Below, in pieces: positions 25,187 to 38,200 of a DNA stretch of 64,000 bases. The position numbers were made by a program, and so were the translations under genes. The stretch comes from Ryuthela nishihirai. Lineage: Eukaryota > Arthropoda > Arachnida > Araneae > Heptathelidae. The stretch lies in the NCBI GenBank assembly GCA_038380435.1, contig JAWZYU010000034.1:19509404-19573403 (forward strand), written 5' to 3'. Numbering within the stretch: position 1 is the stretch's first letter; every line of letters starts with the position of its first letter. Under the pieces are notes generated by a model, which was not told the DNA's origin, did no database searches, and saw nothing but the letters and a program-made list of their open reading frames with translations.

Positions 25187-25578
25187 TGGGGCGGGGGTGG
25201 CTCAGTCGGTAGCGCGCCAGGCTCGTAATCTGTAGTTCCCAGGTTCGAGTCCCAGCTCGGTCAGCGTTGAGATTTATCTCCGCAAAATTCCCCGCCCTGT
25301 CCACGGTCAGTAGGGGACACCGATGGGCTTGGAAAGGCCGCCGTCCGTCGGATGGGGCGTTAAGCCGTGGCTCCGTGTGCGGGAGAGCCATAACCTGTGC
25401 ACGTTAAAGAACACGCTGGATGGTCTTGACGGGAGGCTACCATCTGTCTCCCAACAGCTGTTCCAGTGGGTCCCCTCCCCCAACCTTCTCTGAGCCTTCG
25501 GGGTCCATGTGACTTGGCCATTTAGCCCACGGTGTGCAAAAAAGTGCCTCTCATAGGTAAAACAACCCAACCCAACAA
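25187..25578 (+). mobile_element. SINE-A copy, one tail module
   Basis: Full-length copy. The flanks CTTAATTGTAGA and CTTAATAGTAGA are an imperfect target-site duplication. Confidence 0.85.
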
Positions 25579-25804
25579 CTCTTAATAGTAGACATAGTAG
25601 TTCCATTTAAAGTAGCTATTTCATTAAGGATGCCTTTATATGGAATCACCAATTAATTATGTCAGCAATGTCAACTATTGAGTGAATATGCTAACTTTTG
25701 AGCGATTAAGATTTAACTCCGATATCTTAAAGTGGAAGAAAGCTTTGAATGAAAACTCCTACATAAATTTTTTCATCCAAGGCAGTCCCTAGATGACTGA
25801 TAGG

Positions 25805-26192
25805 TTGGGTTGGGTTGTTTTACCTCTGAGCGGCACTTTTTTGCACACCGTGGGCTAAATGGCCAGGTCACATGGACCTCGAAGGCTCAGAGAAGGTTGG
25901 GGGAGGGGACCCACTGGAACAGCTGTTGGGAGACAGATGGTAGCCTCCCGTCAAGGCCATCCAGCGTGTTCTTTAACGTGCACAGGGTATGGCTCTCCCG
26001 CACACGGGGCCACGGCTTAACGTCCCATCCGACGGACGGTGGCCTTTACAAGCCCATCGGTGTCCCCTACTGACCGCGGGCAGGGCGGGGAATTTTGCGG
26101 AGATAAATCTCAACGCTGACCCAACTGGGACTCGAACCTGGGAACTACAGATTACGAGCCTGGCGCGCTACCGACTGAACCACCCCCGCCCC
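25805..26192 (-). mobile_element. SINE-A copy, one tail module
   Basis: Full-length copy between perfect 10-bp direct repeats GACTGATAGG (25795-25804 and 26193-26202). It is a good reference for the single-module element, at about 388 bp. Confidence 0.92.
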
Positions 26193-26429
26193 GACTGATA
26201 GGTAGGATATCGCTTATGACTTATCTTACCCACTAATCACCTCGAACTCAGGGGATAGTAATATAAGATCTCTTAAACTGGAATAAAAATATTTCAGCTT
26301 CTTTAAAAGTAAGCCGGTAGCTAAGAATAATTATTGTTTGATTAACACAACACATTAGAAAATATTTTATTAATTAATATTTATGCGCATCTTTTCCAAT
26401 CTCTTGAAATAGCATCATTGTAGTTCTTT

Positions 26430-27360
26430 CTAGTAGAAAAATTTCATTCTTTCTAGGGGAAAGAATATAATTCCCTCTAGGGGAAAAATATTATTCTTTC
26501 TAAGGTAAATAACACATTTCTTTCTAGGGGGTAAAAATATGATTTTTCTAGGGGAATAATATAATTCTTTATAGAGGAAATAATATAATTATTTCCAGGG
26601 AAAAGAATGTAATTCTTTCTAGGAAAAATAATATAATTCTTTCTGAAGATATAATGAAATTCTTTGTAGAGAAAATAATATCATTTTTCTAGGGTGAATA
26701 ATATAATTCTTTCTAAGAGAAATAGTATAATTATTTATACAAAAAAATGATATAATTATTTTTAGGAAAAATAATATAATTCTTTTTGAGGATATAATAA
26801 ATTTCTTTCTAGAGGAAATAATATAATTCTTTCAGGAGATATAATGTAATTCCTTCTAGGGGAAAATAATATAATTCTTCTAAGAAAAAAAAATCAAATT
26901 TTTCTAAGAGAAATAATATAATTCTCTTTGAGGGGAAATATATTAATTTTAAGGGGAAATAATATAATTGTTTCTAAGGGAAATCATAATTTTTCTAGGA
27001 GAAATAATATAATTCGAAGAAAAAGGATACTATCTGTTAAAAGAAAAAATAATATAATCGTTTCTATGGGAAATAATATAATTCTTCCTTAGGTTGAATG
27101 ATAAATTGTTTCTAAAAGAAATAACATTATTCTTTCAGGGGATATAATATAATTCTTTCTAGTGGAAATAATATAATTATTTTTAAGAAGAAAACAACAT
27201 AATTGTTTCTAAAAGAATAATATATTTTTTCTAGGGGAAATAATAAATTATTTCTGGAAAAAAATGATATAATTCTTTCTAGGAAAAACGATATAATTCT
27301 TTCTAGTGGAAATAATGTAATTCTCTGTGGGGAAAATAATATAATTCATTTTAGGGTAAG
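26430..27360. repeat. Degenerate 24-bp tandem array
   Basis: Loose tandem units built on AATAATATAATTCTTTCTAG plus GGGA, with many indels and substitutions. They are far more diverged than the other arrays, so this one is older or no longer homogenised. Confidence 0.85.
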
Positions 27361-27527
27361 CACATAATCTTGGTCGTTGACGTCTAATCATACTCATAAC
27401 AATTAATTACAACCAATTTTGGAAGGAAAATTAATTGGATTTTTTAATGATATCATATCTCAACGTTCCCTTTAATTTCAACCTTTCACACACTAATTAC
27501 CAAGCCACAAATATTTCTACGACTCCA

Positions 27528-28401
27528 GGGTTGGTTTGGGTTGTTTTACCTCTGAGCGGCACTTTTTTGCACACCATGGGCTAAATGGCCAGGTCACATG
27601 GACCCCGAAGGCTCAGAGAAGGTTGGGGGAGGGGACCCACTGAAACAGGTGTTGGGAGACAGATGGTAGCCTCCCGTCAAGGCCATCCAACGTGTTCTTT
27701 AACGTTGGGTTGTTTTACCTCTGAGCGGCACTTTTTTGCACACAATGGGCTAATGGCCAGGTCACAAGGATCCCGAAGGGTCAGAGACAGTTGGGGGAGG
27801 GGGCCCACTGGAACAGTTGTTGGAAGACAGATGGTAGCCTCCCGTCTAGGCCATCCAGCGTGTTCTTTAACGTGCACAGGGTATGGCTCTCCCGCACACG
27901 GGGCCAAGGCTTAACGTCCCATCCGACGGACGGCGGCCTTTTCAAGCCCATCGGTGTCCCCTACTGACCGTGGAAAACCCGCTTGGTGACCCGCTTGGAA
28001 AGGCCGCCGTCCGTTCGATGGGACGTTAAGCCTTGGCCCCGTGTGCGGGAGAGCCATACTCTGTGCACGTTAAAGAACACGCTGGATGGCAGGGCGGGGA
28101 ATGGGCAGTTTGGGCAAGTTTGGGCAGTTTGGGCAGTTTTGGGCAGGGCGGGGAATGGGCAGGCGGGGAATTTTGGGTAGGGTGGGGAATGGCAGCAAAT
28201 TTGGGCAAAGCGGGGAATGGGACCCTGTGCACGTTAAAGAACACGCTGGATGGCAGGGCGGGGAATTTTGGGCAGGGCGGGGATGGGCAGGGCGGGGAAT
28301 TTTGCGGAGATAATTCTCAACGCTGACCCAACTGGGACTCGAACCTGGGAACTACAGATTACGAGCCTGGCGCGCTACCGACTGAGCCACCCCCGCCCCC
28401 G
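27528..28401 (-). mobile_element. Rearranged SINE-A copy
   Basis: Two tail modules, then a scrambled body at about 27970-28300. It includes body segments in inverted orientation (the stretch with GGAAAGGCCGCCGTCC and the GTTAAAGAACACGCTGG start), then a slippage zone of GGGCAGTTTGGGCAG-like and GGGCAGGGCGGGGAAT-like short repeats, then a normal head. The head keeps its A and B boxes. Confidence 0.8.
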
Positions 28402-28577
28402 TGACAGCAGAATAACGGAGATCCGATCACTGGTTTATATGATGAACACTGTTCCCAATTAGGTGTTGATATCGATGTGATGAATCCTTAAATTATTTAG
28501 GAAACTATGCTGGCGCTTGAAATTGAAGGAGATAATTTCGCTGCTTTAATTTCACGTATTATGTATACCACCAGACT

Positions 28578-28693
28578 ATGTACAGTCGCTCATAAAAGTA
28601 TCCGAACACCATGTTGATTGCAGAATTGAGAAAAAATATCTGGCAATGATTTTTTTAGAAATTAGTGATCTGGCAACCTTCGTGTCACGTGAC
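28578..28693. mobile_element. MITE left half fused to the 28-bp satellite
   Basis: Begins TACAGTCGCTCATAAAAGTA and runs to the core GTGTCACGTGAC, where the 28-bp satellite starts with no intervening sequence. It shares the variants CATAAAAG and GAATTGAG with the stub at 35193-35262. Confidence 0.75.
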
Positions 28694-31600
28694 ATGGTGG
28701 TAATGGGGTAATGGGGTATGAAGTGAAACATGTTGGTAATGGGATATGAAGTGAAACATGGTGGTAATGGGATATGAAGTGAAACATGGTGGTAAAGGGA
28801 TATAAAGGGAATCATGGTGGTAAAAGGATATAAAGGGAATCATGGTGGTAAAAGGATATAAAGGGAAACATGGTGGTAATGGGATATGAAGGGAAATATG
28901 GTGGTAATGGAATATGAAGTGAAACATGATGGTAAAAGGATATAAAGGGAAACATGGTGGTAGTGGGATATAAAGGGAAACATGGTGGTAATGGGATATG
29001 AAGTGGAACATGGTGGTAATGGGATATGAAGGGAAACATGGTGGTAATGGTGTATGAAGTGAAACATGGTGGTAATGGGATATGAAGGGAAATATGGTGG
29101 TAATGGAATATGAAGTGAAACATGATGGTAAAAGGATATAAAGGGAAACATGGTGGTAATGGGATATGAAGTGAAACATGGTAGTAATGGGATATAAAGG
29201 GAATCATGGTGGTAAAAGGATATAAAGGGAAACATGGTGGTAATGGGGTAGGAAGTGGAACATGGTGGTAATGGGATATGAAGGGAAACATGGTGGTAAT
29301 GGGATATGAAGTGAAACATGGTGGTAATGGGATATGAAGTGAAACATGGTGGTAATGGGATATGAAGGGAAATATGGTGGTAATGGAATATGAAGTGAAA
29401 CATGGTGGTAATGGGATATGAAGTGAAACATGGTGGTAATGGGATATGAAATGAAACATGGTGGTAATGGGATATGAAGTGAAACATGGTGGTAATGGGA
29501 TATGAAGTGAAACATGGTAGTAATGGGATATGAAGTGAAACATGGTGGTAAAGGGATATAAAGGGAATCATGGTGGTAAAAGGATATAAAGGGAAACATG
29601 GTGGTAATGGGATATGAAGGGAAATATGGTGGTAATGGAATATGAAGTGAAACATGATGGTAAAAGGATATAAAGGGAAACATGGTGGTAGTGGGATATA
29701 AAGGGAAACATGGTGGTAATGGGATATGAAGTGGAACATGGTGGTAATGGGATATGAAGGGAAACATGGTGGTAATGGTGTATGAAGTGAAACATGGTGG
29801 TAATGGGATATGAAGTGGAACATGGTGGTAATGGGATATGAAGTGAAACATGGTGGTAATGGGATATGAAGTGAAACATGGTAGTAATGCGATATGAAAT
29901 GAAACATGGTGGTAATGTGATATGAAGTGAATATTGTAGTAATGGGATATAATATAATATATAAATAAATATATTATTGTAGTAATGAAATATGGTGGTA
30001 AAGGGATATAAAGGGAAACATGGTGGTAATGGGATATGAAGTGAAACATTGTAGTAATGGGATATAAAGGGAAACATGGTGGTAATGGGATATGAAGTGA
30101 AACATGATGGTAATGGGATATGAAGTGAAACATGGTGGTAATGGGGTATGAAGTGAAACATGGTGGTAATGGGGTATGAAGTGAAACATGGTGGTAATGG
30201 GGTATGAAGTGAAACATGTTGGTAATGGGATATGAAGTGAAACATGGTGGTAATGGGGTATGAAGTGAAACATGGTGGTAATGGGGTATGAAGTGAAACA
30301 TGGTGGTAATGGGGTATGAAGTGAAACATGTTGGTAATGGGATATGAAGTGAAACATGGTGGTAATGGGATATGAAGTGAAACATGGTGGTAAAGGGATA
30401 TAAAGGGAATCATGGTGGTAAAAGGATATAAAGGGAAACATGGTGGTAATGGGATATGAAGGGAAATATGGTGGTAATGGAATATGAAGTGAAACATGAT
30501 GGTAAAAGGATATAAAGGGAAACATGGTGGTAGTGGGATATAAAGGGAAACATGGTGGTAATGGGATATGAAGTGGAACATGGTGGTAATGGGATATGAA
30601 GGGAAACATGGTGGTAATGGTGTATGAAGTGAAACATGGTGGTAATGGGATATGAAGTGGAACATGGTGGTAATGGGATATGAAGTGAAACATGGTGGTA
30701 ATGGGATATGAAGTGAAACATGGTAGTAATGCGATATGAAATGAAACATGGTGGTAATGTGATATGAAGTGAATATTGTAGTAATGGGATATAATATAAT
30801 ATATAAATAAATATATTATTGTAGTAATGAAATATGGTGGTAAAGGGATATAAAGGGAAACATGGTGGTAATGGGATATGAAGTGAAACATTGTAGTAAT
30901 GGGATATAAAGGGAAACATGGTGGTAATGGGATATGAAGTGAAACATGATGGTAATGGGATATGAAGTGAAACATGGTGGTAATGGGGTATGAAGTGAAA
31001 CATGTTGGTAGTGGGATATGAAGTGAAACATGGTGGTAATGGGGTATGAAGTGAAACATGGTGGTAATGGGGTATGAAGTGAAACATGGTGGTAATGGGG
31101 TATGAAGTGAAACATGTTGGTAATGGGATATGAAGTGAAACATGGTGGCAATGGGGTATGAAGTGAAACATGGTGGTAATGGGATATGAAGTGAAACACG
31201 TTGGTAATGGGATATGAAGTGAAACATGGTGGTAATGGGATATGAAGTGAAACATGGTGGTAATGGGGTGTGAAGTGAAACATGTTGGTAATGGGATATG
31301 AAATGAAACATGGTGGTAATGGGATATGAAGTGAAACATGGTGGTAATGGGATATGAAGTGAAACATGGTAGTAATGGGATATGAAGTGAAACATGGTGG
31401 TAATGGGATATGAAGTGAAACATGGTGGTAAAGGGATATAAAGGGAATCATGGTGGTAAAAGGATATAAAGGGAATCATGGTGGTAAAAGGATATAAAGG
31501 GAAACATGGTGGTAATGGGATATGAAGGGAAATATGGTGGTAATGGAATATGAAGTGAAACATGATGGTAAAAGGATATAAAGGGAAACATGGTGGTAAT

Positions 31601-33238
31601 GGGGTAGGAAGTGGAACATGGTGGTAATGGGGTAGGAAGGGAAACATGGTGGTAATGGTGTATGAAGTGAAACATGGTGGTAATGGGATATGAAGTGGAA
31701 CATGGTGGTAATGGGATATGAAGTGAAACATGGTGGTAATGGAGTATGAAGTGAAACATGTTGGTAATGGGATATGAAGTGAAACATGGTGGTAATGGGG
31801 TATGAAGTGAAACATGGTGGTAATGGGGTATGAAGTGAAACATGGTGGTAATGGGGTATGAAGTGAAACATGTTGGTAATGGGATATGAAGTGAAACATG
31901 GTGGCAATGGGGTATGAAGTGAAACATGGTGGTAATGGGATATGAAGTGAAACACGTTGGTAATGGGATATGAAGTGAAACATGGTGGTAATGGGCTATG
32001 AAGTGAAACATGGTGGTAATGGGGTGTGAAGTGAAACATGTTGGTAATGGGATATGAAATGAAACATGGTGGTAATGGGATATGAAGTGAAACATGGTGG
32101 TAATGGGATATGAAGTGAAACATGGTAGTAATGGGATATGAAGTGAAACATGGTGGTAATGGGATATGAAGTGAAACATGGTGGTAAAGGGATATAAAGG
32201 GAATCATGGTGGTAAAAGGATATAAAGGGAATCATGGTGGTAAAAGGATATAAAGGGAAACATGGTGGTAATGGGATATGAAGGGAAATATGGTGGTAAT
32301 GGAATATGAAGTGAAACATGATGGTAAAAGGATATAAAGGGAAACATGGTGGTAAAGGGGTAGGAAGTGGAACATGGTGGTAATGGGATATGAAGGGAAA
32401 CATGGTGGTAATGGTGTATGAAGTGAAACATGGTGGTAATGGGATATGAAGTGGAACATGGTGGTAATGGGATATGAAGTGAAACATGGTGGTAATGGGA
32501 TATGAAGTGAAACATGGTAGTAATGGGATATGAAGTGAAACATGGTGGCAATGGGATATGAAGTGAAACATGGTGGTAATGGGATATAAAGGGAATCATG
32601 GTGGTAAAAGGATATAAGGGAAACATGGTGGTAATGGGGTAGGAAGTGGAACATGGTGGTAATGGGATATGAAGGGAAACATGGTGGAAATGGGATATGA
32701 AGTGAAACATGGTGGTAATGGGATATGAAGTGAAACATGGTGGTAATGGGATATGAAGTGAAACATGGTGGTAAATAGATATGAAGTGAAACATGGTGGT
32801 AATGGGATATGAAGTGAAACATGGTGGTAATGGGATATAAAGGGAAACATGGTGGTAATGGGATATGAAGGGAAATATGGTGGTAATGGAATATGAAGTG
32901 AAACATGGTGGTAAAGGGATATAAAGGGAATCATGGTGGTAAAAGGATATAAAGGGAAACATGGTGGTAATGGGATATGAAGTGAAACATGATGGTAAAA
33001 GGATATAAAGGGAAACATGGTGGTAATGTGGTATGAAGTGGAACATGGTGGTAATGGGATATGAAGGGAAACATAGTGGTAATGGGATATGAAGTGAAAC
33101 ATGGTGGTAATGGGATATGAAGTGAAACATGGTGGTAATGGGATATGAAGTGAAACATGGTGGTAATGGGATATGAAGTGAAACACGATGATGAAGGGAT
33201 ATGAAGTGAAACATGACGATGAAGGGATATGAGGTGAT
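28693..33238. repeat. 28-bp satellite array, purine-rich plus strand
   Basis: About 160 units of ATGGTGGTAATGGGATATGA plus AGTGAAAC. Variants include GGGGTATGAAG, AAAGGATATAAAGG and GATGGTAAAAGG. An AT-rich insert of about 40 bp occurs near 29950 and again near 30790. The last two units (33184-33238) are of the ACGATGATGAAGGG type and resemble the array at 41815-45440. Long minus-strand frames are artefacts of the pyrimidine-rich strand. Confidence 0.97.
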
Positions 33239-33733
33239 GCAGTAATAATTTTAATGTGTCAAAATTGCCATTAATTCCGTTTGAAACTTCTTTACTTTCG
33301 TGAATGTTACAATCGTGATCTGTGATTTCAAGTTTCGATCATAACTCTATAATTAACTTCTAAATCTTCGGCTTTAAACATGGCTTCGAACCGAACTCGA
33401 ATCCGGAACAAAAACTGCTCCGAACCGAATACTTTGCTTGAATCGAAAGAAGCATTTCATACTTAGACACATATTAAGCACTTTAAATACTTGGAATAAT
33501 TCTACCATGAGCAATTCACAATCTATTAATTAATTCTATTAATAAAACAATATTTCTTGCATGTAGAAAGGTTTACAAAACGTTTTAGTCTTTAAAAAGG
33601 TTTGGAATAAAGAATTATGAATAAAGAAGCCAATTACTGATTATCTCACAAACAACGCGTTTTATATTTAATTCGTTCTGTTCATAATTATTGGATTTTA
33701 ATTTATACTTTGATGACATTACACGGAATATTT
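33239..33733. other. AT-rich unique sequence
   Basis: First part of the spacer between the two inverted 28-bp arrays. No feature was recognised. Confidence 0.55.
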
Positions 33734-34290
33734 GGGGCGGGGGAGGCTCAGTCGGTAGCGCTCCAGGCTCGTAATCTGTAGTTCCCAGGTTCGAGTCCCA
33801 GCTGGGTCAGCGTTGAGATTTATCCCCGCAAAATTCCCCTCCCTGCTCACGGTCAGTAGGGGACACCGATGGGCTGAAAGGCCGCCGTCCGTCGGATGGG
33901 ACGTTAAGCCGTGGCCCCGTGTGCGGGAGAGCCATACCCTGTGCATGTTAAAGAACACGCTGGATGGCCTTGACGGGAGGCTACCATCTGTCTCCCAACA
34001 GCTGTTCCAGTGGGTCCCCTCCCCCAACCTTCTCTGAGCCTTCGGGGTCCATGTGATCTGGTCATTTAGCCCATGGTGTGCAAAAAAGTGCCGCTCAGAG
34101 GTAAAACAACCCAACGTTAAAGAACACGCTGGATGGCCTTGACGGGAGGCTACCATCTGTCTCCCAACAGCTGTTCCAGTGGGTCCCCTCCCACAACCTT
34201 CTCTGACCCTTCGGGGTCCATGTGACCTGGCCATTTAGCCCATGGTGTTCAAAAAAGTGCCACTCAGAGGTAAAACAACCGAACCCAACC
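33734..34290 (+). mobile_element. SINE-A copy with two tail modules
   Basis: Full head, body and two modules in the spacer between the inverted arrays. The flanks GGAATATTT and GGTAATATTT could be an imperfect target-site duplication. Confidence 0.85.
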
Positions 34291-35192
34291 CAACAGGTAA
34301 TATTTCCAATAGTAATTTTTAAACCGCTGAAAGAAACTAATTTAGAATTAGAAATTGAAAAAAAAAATCATTGAGTGATTTTTATGGATACTGGTTTCGA
34401 CTTAAATATGATAAGTAGAAAAAAAACAATTAAAAACTTCCAATTAATTTATAGTCAAACATTACTAAAAGAAATATTTTTTAAGTTGTGAAATTTCTAA
34501 AGTGTAACTTCAGAATAAAATAAAGAACTAAAATTAAAATTATTATATCCTTATAAACACAAAATCTTAAATATGAAGAAAGCACTCACTTGATACCGCA
34601 GATTAGGAAAAGGATAGTCTTAAAGGATGTTTAAAACAATTAATAAAGCAGTGGAAAAAAATCAATTTTAGATTTTAAAACAACTACTAGATTACATAAG
34701 TATAGTAATTAAATTTCGCATTAAAATTTATTCTTTCCGTCAAGAGATCCGGTTATTCTGCCGAAATGCTTCCAAATATTTTATTAATTAGCTCAAATTA
34801 GTGTTTTCAAACCTCTTTAGCCAGTGTCTTACTTTTAAGAATCTAAAATTGTTGCGGATTAATTTTAAATAATAATTCTTTTTTAATAGTTAGTGTAATC
34901 GGTTATTATATTGCAATAAATGATTTCTTTTTACATTTTATATTCACTGGAAAAGCCGACAATTTAAAGCATAAATGGATAATTTAATGACGTAAAGATT
35001 AAAAATCGATTTTTTAAATTTGTGCCTTTTTTTTTTTCAAAATTAAAATGAAATTTGCAAAGGAATTAATTCGGAGAGCTGTCACGCCTTCACATTTTCT
35101 TTACAAAGGATATTTTCGCTTTTACCAAGGCCTACCAGTTGGGAATTATTAACTTAGAAAATATTTTTCAATTTTACATATTTTTAAGCAAA
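34291..35192. other. AT-rich unique sequence
   Basis: About 0.9 kb of AT-rich DNA with many short A and T runs. No exon, RNA gene or tandem repeat was recognised. Confidence 0.55.
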
Positions 35193-35262
35193 TGTACAGT
35201 CGCTCATAAAAGTATCCGAACACCATGGTTGATTACAGAATTGAGAAAAAATATCCTTATAA
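35193..35262. mobile_element. MITE left-end stub fused to the inverted 28-bp satellite
   Basis: TACAGTCGCTCATAAAAGTA and about 50 bp more of the left arm, then a switch to TATCCTTTATATCC-type satellite. It is the same MITE variant, in the same orientation, as at 28578-28693, although the satellite beyond it is inverted. Confidence 0.7.
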
Positions 35263-38200
35263 AAAATATCCTTTATATCCTTTTACCATCATGTTTCACT
35301 TCATATCCCATTACCACCATGTTTCCCTTTATATCCTTTTACCACCATGATTCCCTTTATATCCCTTTACCACCATGTTTCACTTCATATTCCATTACCA
35401 CCATATTTCCCTTCATATCCCATTACCACCATGTTTCCCTTTATATCCCATTACCACCATGTTTCACTTCATATCCCATTACCACCATGTTTCACTTCAT
35501 ATCTATTTACCACCATGTTTCACTTCATATCCCATTACCACCATGTTTCACTTCATATCCCATTACCACCATGTTTCACTTCATATCCCATTTCCACCAT
35601 GTTTCCCTTCATATCCCATTACCACCATGTTCCACTTCCTACCCCATTACCACCATGTTTCCCTTATATCCTTTTACCACCATGATTCCCTTTATATCCC
35701 ATTACCACCATGTTTCACTTCATATCCCATTACACCATGTTTCACTTCATATCCCATTACTACCATGTATCACTTCATATCCCATTACCACCATGTTTCA
35801 CTTCATATCCCATTACCACCATGTTCCACTTCATATCCCATTACCACCATGTTTCACTTCATACACCATTACCACCATGTTTCCCTTCATATCCCATTAC
35901 CACCATGTTCCACTTCCTACCCCATTACCACCATGTTTCCCTTTATATCCTTTTACCATCATGTTTCACTTCATATTCAATTACCACCATATTTCCCTTC
36001 ATATCCCATTACCACCATGTTTCCCTTTATATCCTTTTACCACCATGATTCCCTTTATATCCTTTTACCACCATGATTCCCTTTATATCCCTTTACCACC
36101 ATGTTTCACTTCATATCCCATTACCACCATGTTTCACTTCATATCCCATTACTACCATGTTTCACTTCATATCCCATTACCACCATGTTTCACTTCATAT
36201 CCCATTACCACCATGTTTCATTTCATATCCCATTACCAACATGTTTCACTTCACACCCCATTACCACCATGTTTCACTTCATATCCCATTACCACCATGT
36301 TTCACTTCATATCCCATTACCACCATGTTTCACTTCATATCCCATTACCACCATGTTTCACTTCATATCCCATTACCACCATGTTTCACTTCATACCCCA
36401 TTGCCACCATGTTTCACTTCATATCCCATTACCAACATGTTTCACTTCATACCCCATTACCACCATGTTTCACTTCATACCCCATTACCACCATGTTTCA
36501 CTTCATACCCCATTACCACCATGTTTCACTTCATATCCCATTACCAACATGTTTCACTTCATACTCCATTACCACCATGTTTCACTTCATATCCCATTAC
36601 CACCATGTTCCACTTCATATCCCATTACCACCATGTTTCACTTCATACACCATTACCACCATGTTTCCCTTCCTACCCCATTACCACCATGTTCCACTTC
36701 CTACCCCATTACCACCATGTTTCCCTTTATATCCTTTTACCATCATGTTTCACTTCATATTCCATTACCACCATATTTCCCTTCATATCCCATTACCACC
36801 ATGTTTCCCTTTATATCCTTTTACCACCATGATTCCCTTTATATCCTTTTACCACCATGATTCCCTTTATATCCCTTTACCACCATGTTTCACTTCATAT
36901 CCCATTACCACCATGTTTCACTTCATATCCCATTACTACCATGTTTCACTTCATATCCCATTACCACCATGTTTCACTTCATATCCCATTACCACCATGT
37001 TTCATTTCATATCCCATTACCAACATGTTTCACTTCACACCCCATTACCACCATGTTTCACTTCATATCCCATTACCACCATGTTTCACTTCATATCCCA
37101 TTACCAACGTGTTTCACTTCATATCCCATTACCACCATGTTTCACTTCATACCCCATTGCCACCATGTTTCACTTCATATCCCATTACCAACATGTTTCA
37201 CTTCATACCCCATTACCACCATGTTTCACTTCATACCCCATTACCACCATGTTTCACTTCATACCCCATTACCACCATGTTTCACTTCATATCCCATTAC
37301 CAACATGTTTCACTTCATACCCCATTACCACCATGTTTCACTTCATATCCCATTACCACCATGTTTCCCTTTATATCCCATTACTACAATGTTTCACTTC
37401 ATATCCCATTACCACCATGTTTCCCTTTATATCCCTTTACCACCATATTTCATTACTACAATAATATATTTATTTATATATTATATTATATCCCATTACT
37501 ACAATATTCACTTCATATCACATTACCACCATGTTTCATTTCATATCGCATTACTACCATGTTTCACTTCATATCCCATTACCACCATGTTTCACTTCAT
37601 ATCCCATTACCACCATGTTCCACTTCATATCCCATTACCACCATGTTTCACTTCATACACCATTACCACCATGTTTCCCTTCATATCCCATTACCACCAT
37701 GTTCCACTTCATATCCCATTACCACCATGTTTCCCTTTATATCCCACTACCACCATGTTTCCCTTTATATCCTTTTACCATCATGTTTCACTTCATATTC
37801 CATTACCACCATATTTCCCTTCATATCCCATTACCACCATGTTTCCCTTTATATCCTTTTACCACCATGATTCCCTTTATATCCCTTTACCACCATGTTT
37901 CACTTCATATCCCATTACCACCATGTTTCACTTCATATCCCATTACTACCATGTTTCACTTCATATCCCATTACCACCATGTTTCACTTCATATCCCATT
38001 ACCACCATGTTTCATTTCATATCCCATTACCAACATGTTTCACTTCACACCCCATTACCACCATGTTTCACTTCATATTCCATTACCACCATATTTCCCT
38101 TCATATCCCATTACCACCATGTTTCACTTCATATCCCATTACCACCATGTTTCACTTCATATCCCATTACCACCATGTTTCCCTTCATATCCCATTACCA

